DNA of 64,000 nt from Kribbella qitaiheensis (GTDB taxonomy: Bacteria; Actinomycetota; Actinomycetes; Propionibacteriales; Kribbellaceae): assembly GCF_014217565.1 (NCBI RefSeq), contig NZ_CP043661.1, forward strand, positions 5,022,001-5,086,000, written 5' to 3'. Shown here one piece after another: positions 42,722 to 50,711 of the stretch. Made by a program: the position numbers and the translations under genes. Within the stretch, counting starts at the first letter, position 1; the number at the start of each line of letters is the position of its first letter. The notes below the pieces were generated by a model, which was given only the letters and a program-made list of their open reading frames with translations, was not told where the DNA came from and ran no database searches.

Positions 42722-43680
42722 ATGACAGCGCACAGGAACTTCAAGCGACGGGTGCGAGCCCGCGCCGCCAGAACAGGCGAGTCCTACACGGCTGCCCTTC
42801 GGCACTTCCGTCCGACTCCATCAGGAGAAGACATGCCGGAAGCTACTCAGACCATCCTGCGGATCGCCGTCGCCCAGTCGACGGTTCGCGAGGATCCCAC
42901 CGACGTCGACGGGCTTCGCGCGAGCGGCGCGGAGATCCGTCAGTTCATGAAGGACGCGGCCGACGGGGGAGCACGCCTGGTGCATTTCCCCGAGGGCGCC
43001 ATCTGTTTCCCCAGTAAGTACGTGATGTCCGAGCTCGGCCCTGACCAGGTCGACCGTCCGACTGGACCAAGGCCGAGTGGGCGGTGCTCCAGTCCGAGCT
43101 GGATCAGATCATCGCGTTGTCAGGTGAGCTGGGGATCTGGACGGTGCTTCCGTCGGTGCACCAGGTCCCGGAGGCGCGTCCGTACAACAGCCTGTACGTC
43201 GTCTCCGACCAGGGCAAGATCGTTGCCCGGTACGACGAACGCACGCTCTCGACGACGAAGATCACCTATATGTACACGCCCGGCACGAAGCCGGTGACCA
43301 TCGAGGTCGACGGGTACCGGTTCGGTCTCGCGCTGGGGATGGATGTGCATTTCCCTGAGCTCTACACGGAGTACGACCGGCTCGAGGTCGACGGCGTACT
43401 GATCTCGTACTCGACCAACGGCACGCCGGGGAACGACCGGGCGGCCACCGAGGCGCGCGGTCATGCTGCAGCGAACAACTACTGGGTCAGCCTCGCGGTC
43501 GCCGCGAACCCGGACTCGAACATCGATTCCGGCGTGATCAACGAACTGGGCGAGTGGGTCGCCGAGTGCCCGTCGGACAGCCGCCCGGCGATCGCGGTCG
43601 CCGACCTGCACCCCGAGAACGAGCTGGCCCCGTCAGCGCGCGACTGGCGTCACCAGGCCCGCTCCCGCATCACCTCCTAG
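42722..43680 (+). pseudogene. carbon-nitrogen hydrolase (nitrilase superfamily), frameshifted
   Basis: From ATG 42722 (GGAAGG upstream) the frame opens with HRNFKRRVRARAARTGESYT, a short module seen before several actinobacterial enzymes, then RIAVAQSTVREDPTDVDGLR and LVHFPEGAICFPSKYVMSEL with the catalytic Glu. Near 43050-43053 the frame is lost; the second frame resumes with DWTKAEWAVLQSELDQIIAL and runs to 43680. One missing base explains it. In the second part the Lys and Cys sites read ARYDERTLS and ALGMDVHFPE, i.e. E and G by my alignment, so activity is doubtful even after repair. Confidence 0.7.
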
Positions 43681-43690
43681 GCGAGAGTTT

Positions 43691-43720
43691 CCCCGTACGA
43701 CGGGACGCCGTCGTACGGGG
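43691..43720. terminator. bidirectional terminator
   Basis: CCCCGTACGACGG and CCGTCGTACGGGG form a perfect 13-bp stem with loop GACG between two convergent genes. Confidence 0.87.
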
Positions 43721-43730
43721 ACTCCGGGCG

Positions 43731-44334
43731 CTACTTGGCCGGCGCGACCGTAGTACTCATCACGCAGTGGTTCTTGCCCTTGGGGCGGGAGTAGGTGAAC
43801 CCGGGCCCGCTCGAAGAGGCTGCGGGTGCCGTTGTAGAGGAACGACGCGGTGATCTGCTTGCCGGCGGTGTCCTGCGGGTACGTCTCCACGACCCCGCCG
43901 CCCGCTTGCGCGATCAGTTCCAGGGCGCCGCGGAGGGCAACCGCGGAGACACCCTGACGCCGGTACCTTCTGTCGACGAAGAAGCAGGTCAACCGATAGT
44001 CGGGCGGCTCGCCGAGGCCGGCCTCGTACTCCTTGCGGTGGTTGATGTTCGGCAGCTCCATCGGCGGCCCGTACTCGCACCACCCCACCGCGACCTCACC
44101 GTCGAACACCAGCGCCGCGTGCGCCCGCCCCTCCTTGACCAGTTGCTCCTTGAGGGCGCGGTTGCCTTCGACCGTGAAGGTCTTCTCGCCGTGCATCGTG
44201 TGGAAATACGTACACCAGCAGCCGCCCCACACCCCGTTGTGCCGCTCGGCGAGATCCGCAAAGGCTTGCCAGGTCTCCGGGCTGAGGGCCCGCGTCGTGA
44301 GCTCGCCCACCACCACCGCGTTCGTCTTGGCCAT
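43731..44334 (-). pseudogene. GNAT acetyltransferase with +1 frameshift near its 3' end
   Basis: About 170 residues in the first frame (ALSPETWQAFADLAERHNGV, GGCWCTYFHT, FFVDRRYRRQGVSAVALRGA, SFLYNGTRSLFERA) are a GNAT with the CoA loop RRQGVS. Then the frame runs on past the next terminator. Removing one G from the GGG at 43803-43805 gives GFTYSRPKGKNHCVMSTTV and a stop at 43731, just before the terminator, as expected for an intact 200-residue protein. The same kind of insertion occurs in the GNAT at 32477-33050. Confidence 0.75.
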
Positions 44335-44403
44335 AGCTCACGGTAAGACCTTTTCCAGACGATCCCCGTCCGAAATCCACCCCACTTCCGGATCAGCCCG
44401 ACC

Positions 44404-44886
44404 TCAGTGCCGGATCAGCCCGCCAATGGGAACGGGAGCGACATGCCCGGTCGCCGGAACCGTCTGCGCCAGCGCGATGCCGATATCGACCAGCGACGAC
44501 CGATGCAACCCGGCAACCTCGGCGAACGGCGTCCACACCGACTCCGCGGTCTCCCCGTTCGGCTCGGGCCTCAACTCCCCGCCAACGAGCCTCACCGCGT
44601 AGAAGATCCCCACATTCTGATGCTCAGGCCCACCCGGCACGGCCCGCTCAGCCGCCGGAATCACCCGCGAATCCACCCCCAGCAGCCGCTCGACCACCGC
44701 CTCACACCCGGTCTCCTCAGCCACCTCGCGAATCACCGCCTCAAACGGATCTTCCGCATGCTCGACCTTCCCACCCGGCAACGTCCACCACGTCCCGTCC
44801 CCCCGCGGCGACACATACCGGGCAAGCAAAACCCGCCCATCCTCAACACACACCGCATAGGCCGCCAGCCTGAAACTAAAATCCAC
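44404..44886 (-). CDS. NUDIX hydrolase
   Basis: 160 residues. The NUDIX box is complete: GKVEHAEDPFEAVIREVAEE followed by TG (about residues 40-62), preceded by WWTLPGG. A substrate of nucleoside-diphosphate type is expected but not specified by sequence. Codon use at the third position differs slightly (more CC-rich) from neighbours. Start ATG at 44886; the plus-strand VOC remnant lies 85 bases upstream, divergent. Confidence 0.92.
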   Translation of the reverse strand: MDFSFRLAAYAVCVEDGRVLLARYVSPRGDGTWWTLPGGKVEHAEDPFEAVIREVAEETGCEAVVERLLGVDSRVIPAAERAVPGGPEHQNVGIFYAVRLVGGELRPEPNGETAESVWTPFAEVAGLHRSSLVDIGIALAQTVPATGHVAPVPIGGLIRH

Positions 44887-44971
44887 CCCAGCAAGCTACC
44901 TCAGCACGCCGTACGCCGACCCCGCTCGCCGAACCCCGCGCCACCCGCCGCGATCCCCTATATTTCTGGGC

Positions 44972-45223
44972 ATGTACGTCGGAACGCTGGTCCTCGGCAC
45001 GGTCGAAGCGGCGAAGAGAGCACACGGCATCGACGCCTCACCAGGTAGCCCGGCCATGGTCCTGGCCATCTGGACCGACGACGTCGACACGGCGTACGCC
45101 GAATTGCTGGCCGCCGGCGTACCACCCCTTCGCCCACCCCACGACACCGGCAACAACAACCGCAACGCCCTACTCCGCGACCCCGACGGCAACCTCGTAG
45201 AAATAGTCTCCAAACTTTCGTAA
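44972..45223 (+). CDS. VOC (glyoxalase-like) protein, N-terminal half missing
   Basis: 83 residues. The C-terminal half of a VOC protein is clear: MVLAIWTDDVDTAYAELLAA, then NALLRDPDGNLVEIVSKLS with the metal Glu. Full VOC proteins have about 120 residues; the first beta-alpha-beta unit with its metal His is absent and no open frame upstream supplies it. Probably a decayed gene, though short forms could still dimerise. Confidence 0.6.
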   Translation: MYVGTLVLGTVEAAKRAHGIDASPGSPAMVLAIWTDDVDTAYAELLAAGVPPLRPPHDTGNNNRNALLRDPDGNLVEIVSKLS

Positions 45224-45280
45224 GCGTGCCATGGCCCGGGTTTTGGTGACTGTATGTCAGGGGCAGGAAGACAACTTCTC

Positions 45281-45390
45281 GACGAGCCTCGCCTCAGTGC
45301 ACCACTCGACGTACTCATCGATCGCGTGAGCCGGCGGACGAACAACCCCTACGGCAAGATCACCGAGCAGCAGGCAGCGGCGATCAGTCG
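45281..45390 (+). pseudogene. fragment resembling the C-terminal part of a small P-loop kinase
   Basis: The frame contains APLDVLIDRVSRRTNNPYGK followed by ITEQQAAA, like the lid/adenine-binding part of small AAA/shikimate-kinase-like nucleotide kinases in actinobacteria (VxxRVxxRTNNPYGKxxxE). No Walker A is present upstream, and the frame soon runs antisense to the next gene. Interpreted as a gene scar; similarity is from memory. Confidence 0.4.
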
Positions 45391-45394
45391 GCGA

Positions 45395-45976
45395 TCAATC
45401 AGCGGCGACCGCTTTGGCGACGCGCTCGATCTCGGTGCGCTGGGCCTCCCGGGACGCCTCGTCGGGTTGCGACTTCGCCCGCGCCGCGATCGTCCCCACC
45501 GAACCGTCGAGCTGCTCGCGCAGGATGTCGGCGTGCCCGGCATGCCGGCTGGTCTCGCTGAGCATGTGAACCATGATGTTGAACAACCGCACGTCCGGGT
45601 TCGGCCACCAGGCCGCGTGGCCAGGGGAGTCGAAATTCAGTCCGGCGATCGTCGCGTCCGAGTGCTCCCAGACGCGACGGTAGCGGTCGACGATCTCCTC
45701 GCGCGTCTCGTCCTCGGTCGCCCACATGTCGGCCCCGCGGTGGGAAAGGTCGTCCCACCGCGGCTGCGCTTCGGGGGACGGCCGCCCGAAGACCTCGCCG
45801 AAGTACCGGGACTCCCACAGCGCCAGATGCTTCACCAGCCCGAGCAGGTTGGTCCCGCTCGAGGTCAACGGACGGCGTACGTCGTACTCGCTGAGCCCCT
45901 CGAGCTTCCAGAGCACCGCCTTCCGAAGATCTTGCAACTCGCCGTGCAAGAACTTTTTCGCAAGATCGTCATCCAT
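45395..45976 (-). CDS. DinB-family (DUF664) protein, copy 2
   Basis: 193 residues. Conserved blocks match the copy at 41924: RPLTSSGTNLLGLVKHLALW, YFGEVFGRPSPEAQPRWDDL, MLSETSRHAGHADILREQLD. The three His expected to bind metal are in VKHLA and HAGHADI. The two genes lie on opposite strands 3 kb apart, so this was a dispersed rather than tandem duplication. Confidence 0.9.
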   Translation of the reverse strand: MDDDLAKKFLHGELQDLRKAVLWKLEGLSEYDVRRPLTSSGTNLLGLVKHLALWESRYFGEVFGRPSPEAQPRWDDLSHRGADMWATEDETREEIVDRYRRVWEHSDATIAGLNFDSPGHAAWWPNPDVRLFNIMVHMLSETSRHAGHADILREQLDGSVGTIAARAKSQPDEASREAQRTEIERVAKAVAAD

Positions 45977-46059
45977 GCCCTCACTCTGTCACAAGTCTTA
46001 CCTGCTTGAGGAAATGATGGATATGGCCGGCGTATAGGGCGTTGACCCACTGTTGGGGT

Positions 46060-47547
46060 ATGAGCCAATCGGTGACTGAACTGGTCCGGTCGCCGACCTC
46101 GGTACGCCGGGAATCCAATCGGCCGTTGCTGGTTCTGCTCGGGCTGGTGGCGACGGTGCTCACCTTGGTCAGCAACCGATACGGCTACTACAACGACGAG
46201 ATGTATTTCCTGGTCTCCGGGCGGCACCCGGCCTGGAGTTATCCCGACCAGCCGCCGCTGACTCCTTTGCTGGCACGCTTCGGCGACTCGTTGGCGCCCG
46301 GTCAGGTCTGGGCGCTGCGGATCCCCGCGACGGTGTGCGCGGTACTCACCGTGCTGTTCGTGGCCCTGCTGGTGCGAGAAATGGGCGGCTCCCGACGAGC
46401 CGAATTGATCGCGGCAACGGCGTTCTCCTGCTCGACGATGGTGCTGATCACCGGGCACGTGCTGAGGACGAGCACCACCGACCTGTGCTTCGCCGCGGCA
46501 TTGAGCTGGTTGCTGTCCCGATTGATTGCCACCCGCAACCATCGCCTGTGGCTTGTCATCGGTCTCGTCCTGGGAATCGGCCTGTTGAACAAGATGCTGC
46601 TCGCCCTATGGGTGTTCGCAGTACTGGTCGCGCTGATTCTCGTCGGCCCACGACGAATCCTCCACAGCCGCTGGTTTCTCGCGGCTTGCCTGATTGCGAC
46701 GGCATTGTGGACGCCATACCTATCCTGGCAGGCCAACCACGACTGGCCGCAATTGACCATGGCCTCAGTACTACGGGCGCAAGCGCTCGGACTATTGCCG
46801 AGCCAAGTCATAGTCGGTCCACTCCTGCTACCGCTATGCGTCGCAGGTCTGGTGTGGTTATGGCGCAGCCAATTCCGTCTCTTCGCCGTGGCTTTCATCG
46901 TCTTCGCAGCACTATTGATGGCCACCGGCGGCAAGGCCACCTACCTCGCCGGCGCTTACCCAGGCGTCTTCGCCGGAGCCGGAATTGCCGCCGACCAATG
47001 GGTGCGCTCCCGCCGAAATGCCCTTGCCCTGTACGGCGTACTCGGCCTGTCGCTCCTGATCGCGGCGCCAATCGGCCTGCCGCTGCTGCCTGAGCGTACG
47101 GCGGTGTCGCTCGGCAACGCGCTGGGCTTCGACCAGGCTCGCGGCCAAAGCGGTTGGCCTGCGGTCGCCGACGCGGTAGCCCGTGCAATGAACCAACTGA
47201 CTCCTGCCGAGCGCTCCCGTACGGTGATCTACACCTACAGCTACACGCAGGCTTCCGCGATCCAGCTCTTCGGCCCGGCCCGCGACCTGCCACCGGCGTA
47301 CAGCGGCCACAACGGCTTCGCCTATTGGGGTCCGCCGCCGGACTCAGCCGACATCGCGGTCGTGGTGGACGACTCCAGCAGTCCAGAAGAAGTCCCCGAA
47401 TGGACGCGCCAGGCCTGCCAATCCCTCGAACCGGCAGCCATGGTCGAAACCCCGATCGCGACCCGCGAACGAGGCCGGCTGATCTGGATCTGCCACCTCC
47501 GCGAGCCCTGGTCAACGCTCTGGCCCCACCTCACCCGCGTCGGCTGA
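46060..47547 (+). CDS. GT39-type membrane glycosyltransferase
   Basis: 495 residues from ATG 46060 (a start 6 codons upstream is possible). About ten membrane helices. The first loop has GYYNDEMYFLVSGRHPAWSY, with the acidic pair DE that marks the ArnT/PMT (GT-C) active site, and PDQPPLTPLLARFGD follows. The family transfers sugars from polyprenyl phosphates to lipids or proteins at the outer membrane face. The C-terminal 120 residues are soluble. The polyprenol-phosphate mannose synthase at 54210 could supply a donor; the link is inference. Confidence 0.85.
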   Translation: MSQSVTELVRSPTSVRRESNRPLLVLLGLVATVLTLVSNRYGYYNDEMYFLVSGRHPAWSYPDQPPLTPLLARFGDSLAPGQVWALRIPATVCAVLTVLFVALLVREMGGSRRAELIAATAFSCSTMVLITGHVLRTSTTDLCFAAALSWLLSRLIATRNHRLWLVIGLVLGIGLLNKMLLALWVFAVLVALILVGPRRILHSRWFLAACLIATALWTPYLSWQANHDWPQLTMASVLRAQALGLLPSQVIVGPLLLPLCVAGLVWLWRSQFRLFAVAFIVFAALLMATGGKATYLAGAYPGVFAGAGIAADQWVRSRRNALALYGVLGLSLLIAAPIGLPLLPERTAVSLGNALGFDQARGQSGWPAVADAVARAMNQLTPAERSRTVIYTYSYTQASAIQLFGPARDLPPAYSGHNGFAYWGPPPDSADIAVVVDDSSSPEEVPEWTRQACQSLEPAAMVETPIATRERGRLIWICHLREPWSTLWPHLTRVG

Positions 47548-47682
47548 CCACGGCTTCCGCAGTACGGCGTATTGCCGGCCCGCCCACCGAAATGGACGGG
47601 CTCAACGACATGCCCGGAGATGACATGGTGCGTCGCCACGTACGGCGCAAAGGCAGCCCGAATATTCTCGACGTACGGCCGG

Positions 47683-47720
47683 CGGGTGCACTCCCATGTT
47701 GAGACATGGGAGTGCACCCG
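47683..47720. terminator. long bidirectional hairpin
   Basis: CGGGTGCACTCCCATGT and ACATGGGAGTGCACCCG pair perfectly over 17 bp with the loop TGAG, between the convergent GT39 and GH16 genes. Confidence 0.88.
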
Positions 47721-47799
47721 CACGGGGTTGCTACCTCAGGAGCTCAGTTCGTGCAGTCGATGGAGAAGGACTGCCGCAAGGACGCAATCGGCGTGAGCA

Positions 47800-49338
47800 T
47801 CATGCCCACACGCGGACCCAGTCGACTCGAACAGCAGTGCCGGGAGTGATCGCTTCGCCCGAGTGCTGACGAACCGCGTAGTTGAAGATGAGGAACTGCG
47901 GAAGCGAGCCGGCGAAGGCGTGCGACCACATCGGCTTGCCGTCGTAGTAGAACGTGACTCCGCTGCTGGTCCACTGCGAGCCGAAGTTGTGGCAGCCGGC
48001 CAGCGGCGTGGACGAGTAGGTACCGCCGTGATAGACCGGATCGACATAGTGCAGCGAAGCCTTGGTGCCGCCGCCGATGCCCTCGAGGACGTCGATTTCC
48101 CCATGGTCCGGCCACGGCACTGAGGACGGTCCGTTCGTCCACCAGGCCGGGAAACCGTCGACCCTGCCATCGCCGTTACCGTCAGGCAGGCAAACCCTTG
48201 CCTCGAACGAGCCGTACCGCTGGTTGAACGTCTTACGAGTGTTCACCAGGCCGGAAACGTACTGCTTGGTGCCGCCTCGGCACGTTGCTTGTTGCTGCGC
48301 GAGGCTCAGGTTGAGGAATCCGCCTGCCTCGGAGACCTGCCGGGTGTCGTAGCACTGGAGGTTGTCGCTGTTGACACCGTCCGAGATGCCTTCCTTGAAC
48401 CAGCCCCGCTCCCACTTGGTGGTGTCGACCGCGCTGGCATTGAACTCGTCCTGGAACGTCAGCCGAGACGAATTCGCCGGGTTCCATGACGGCGCGAGGC
48501 CGGTCGTGGGCGGAGTAGACGTCGGACTCGTTGTGGTGGGCGAGGCAGTAGCGGTGGGCGTGGGTGACGCGGTGGTCGGCGTCGTCGTCGGCTTGGTCGT
48601 CGTCGGTGTCGCTGTGGGCGACTGCGTCGGCTGCACCGTCGTCGGCGCCGAGGTGGGGGCCGACGTCGGCGTCGACGGCACCGGGCCGGTCGTGCCCTCG
48701 GGGACGTAGCTGATCTCCAGCTTCGTCTGCATCGTGCCGGCTTCGCGCGAGCCGAAGATAGTGCCGCCGGCCCCGACCGGCTGCGTTACCGCCAGGTTCA
48801 GCTCGCCGGCCTCGGTGATGCCCTCGGAGACGTCGATCCGCAGCTGCGCCGACTTGCCGTCGTCGGCCACTGTCACGAACGGCGTGCCCGGCTTCGGAGC
48901 AGTCGAGTAGGTCACGGCCTCGGTCCAGCTGCCCGGCGCCTTCGACACCGCGATCTTGGCCGGGTTGCTGGTGGTCAGCCGGGTCAGCACCAGCGTGGCC
49001 TTGCGGTCGTAGCCGTCCGCCACCGCGGGCACGGAGTACCGGATGAAGCTGGTCGACTCGTTCATCTTCGCCACCAGCCGGGAGGACCAGCCATGCCTCT
49101 GGGTGGCGGACGTGGTCTGCACGTAGGCGTCGGCGGTGGCAGTAAGGCTGACCGGGGCCGGGATGCTGTCAGAGTTCAGCGCCGCCACGCCGATCCCGGC
49201 GGTGGTGAGGAGCAAGGAGGTTCCCGCGATGATCGGGATCAGCGTCCGGCGGCCGGCCTTGGCGGCCGGTTCTTTCAGTTTGTCGGAGGGAACGGCAGCG
49301 CGGTGTTGTGCGTGCCGACGGGAGAATGCGTCCCGCAT
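47800..49338 (-). CDS. secreted GH16 endo-beta-glucanase with N-terminal carbohydrate-binding-like domain
   Basis: 512 residues. A basic N-terminus leads to the signal/anchor TLIPIIAGTSLLLTTAGIGV. Residues about 60-205 form a DNRLRE/CBM96-like beta-sandwich (ADAYVQTTSATQRHGWSSRL). A Thr/Pro/Ser linker of about 70 residues (TPTSAPTSAPTT repeats) joins the catalytic GH16 domain from about 285 (LTFQDEFNASAVDTTKWERG), with the active-site motif GEIDVLEGI (ExDxxE) near 420. It would cut beta-1,3- or 1,3-1,4-glucans outside the cell. The mRNA leader carries a c-di-AMP riboswitch, unusual for a glucanase. Confidence 0.9.
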   Translation of the reverse strand: MRDAFSRRHAQHRAAVPSDKLKEPAAKAGRRTLIPIIAGTSLLLTTAGIGVAALNSDSIPAPVSLTATADAYVQTTSATQRHGWSSRLVAKMNESTSFIRYSVPAVADGYDRKATLVLTRLTTSNPAKIAVSKAPGSWTEAVTYSTAPKPGTPFVTVADDGKSAQLRIDVSEGITEAGELNLAVTQPVGAGGTIFGSREAGTMQTKLEISYVPEGTTGPVPSTPTSAPTSAPTTVQPTQSPTATPTTTKPTTTPTTASPTPTATASPTTTSPTSTPPTTGLAPSWNPANSSRLTFQDEFNASAVDTTKWERGWFKEGISDGVNSDNLQCYDTRQVSEAGGFLNLSLAQQQATCRGGTKQYVSGLVNTRKTFNQRYGSFEARVCLPDGNGDGRVDGFPAWWTNGPSSVPWPDHGEIDVLEGIGGGTKASLHYVDPVYHGGTYSSTPLAGCHNFGSQWTSSGVTFYYDGKPMWSHAFAGSLPQFLIFNYAVRQHSGEAITPGTAVRVDWVRVWA

Positions 49339-49349
49339 GGGGACAGTCC

Positions 49350-49505
49350 TTCCTGCACGCCTGTGAGGTTAGCTGTCGGGCTCGGGCTGGAAGTTTGCCC
49401 GGTCGCTGGCGCGACTTCGCCCCAAGGACCGCACCGGAGCGCACGCAGGCGCTACGGCTGGTCCGGAAACCTTGGGTTCCCCACTTCCGCCCTCGGATGC
49501 GATGT
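49350..49505 (-). promoter_or_regulatory. second ydaO/yuaA-type cyclic di-AMP riboswitch, upstream of GH16
   Basis: On the minus strand the leader shows the same ordered elements as the riboswitch at 27718: GGGGAACCCAAGGTTTCCGG, a variable hairpin, CCTTGGGGCGAAGTCGCG, CCGGGCAAAC, and GAGCCCGACAGCTAACCTCA followed by CAGGCG. AGGAAGGA before the ATG at 49338 is the likely ribosome-binding site. Expression of the glucanase should therefore fall when c-di-AMP is high. Boundaries approximate. Confidence 0.85.
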
Positions 49506-49949
49506 GGGAGGGGCCACCGACTCGGAGGGCGGAACTCGGCGTTGCAAGTCGGCGGAGATATTGGTTGCTCTACCTGCATCCGGTCCCCAGGTCCGGGCAG
49601 GCGCCGGTGAGCATATGCACACCCACTAGGAGGTCTCAAATCGGTAACGGTGACGCCATTGACTACGTAACGCAACAATCGGAGCTAGTGATCGGCACAG
49701 CGTGACAATCCCAACGGCCTTACCCCGCTAAAGCCATCACTGTCCGTCGCACGACGCCGATTATCGAATGGCGCAGCGACATTTTCGTGACACTCCGTCT
49801 CGACATACTCCGACGATTTCCTCCGCATTACGGACGGCTCATTTCGGAGCGTATTCAATCGCCTACACGGAGGCTCGATTTCCGGCCGGTTCGGTCAGAA
49901 CATCGACGTGCTGCTGCAGCTGATTTGGGAGCCCACCCAGGTCGCAATA
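49506..49949. other. 444-bp stretch without intact gene
   Basis: Holds the promoter side of the GH16 transcript and relatively AT-rich sequence (for example 49640-49800). The only frame of length (49787-50092) belongs in its second half to the recombinase remnant. No hairpin, tRNA or repeat was found. Confidence 0.4.
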
Positions 49950-50549
49950 AGTGCCGCCGCTGCACACGCCTGCGGTCCTGGCTGGAGCACATCGTGAAGC
50001 CCGCGAAGAGGCCGAAGACCCATCAGGAGTACGAGCCGGGGGAGGAGCAAGCCAGCGTCTTTCTCAAGGCGGCCAAGCGGACTCGGCTATAGGCCTTGTT
50101 CGTGCAGGCACCGTTCTTGGGATTGACGCGGCGAGTTGCTGGGCCTGAGGTGGGAGGACATTGACTGGGCCGACCAGACCTTAAAAGTACGGCGAACTCT
50201 GCAGCGCGTTGATGGAGCGCTGGGAGCTGTGGCTCCGACGACCAGGAAGTCTCGCCGGACGTTGCCGCTGATTGAGCTTTGCCTAGAGTTGCTGAGGCTT
50301 CACTGGGTGCTGCAACCAAAGGAGCGGCTGGCGGCTGGCGCCAAGTGGATTGATACCGGCTACATCTTTACGACGAAGATCGGGGCGCCGATCGAGCCGG
50401 ACAGTCTGCGGCGGGACTGGTATCCCCTACGGGTCCGGGTCGTACTGGGGGGAGATGCGTTTCCATAATCTGCGGCACTGGTGTGTGACCCTGCTCCTGT
50501 GGCTTGGCCTTCCGCCGCCACGCGCTACATCCGAACAAATGTTCCCTTA
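49950..50549 (+). pseudogene. remnant of a phage-type tyrosine recombinase (integrase)
   Basis: Three frames together give the catalytic half of an integrase. Frame one: LEHIVKPAKRPKTHQEYEPG, FLKAAKRTRL, then TAG at 50090 where Tyr is expected, then ALFVQAPFLGL. Frame two: LLGLRWEDIDWADQTLKVRR, TTRKSRRTLPLIELCLELLR, GYIFTTKIGAPIEPDSLRRD. Frame three: EMRFHNLRHWCVTLLLWLGL with the HxLRH box. The nucleophile Tyr region and most of the core-binding domain are missing. At least one nonsense and two frameshift changes prove inactivity. It lies 1.3 kb from a tRNA-Phe gene. Confidence 0.85.
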
Positions 50550-50711
50550 AGCTTTCGTGACGAATGGGTTGTCGGATCCGGAACGTAGTGTTCGTAGAAC
50601 AGGTGAGTGGCGGCCAATCGAGGGCGCCACCGGCAAGACGAGGAGTCAGGCGATGACGCGTCCGCGGTCCCTATGTCACACGAATCCGTCGCACCCAACT
50701 CGGGAGGCGTT

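Noticed and set aside
41075-42805. 576-codon minus-strand ORF opposite methyltransferase and DinB
   Set aside because: No family blocks and lies across several real plus-strand genes.
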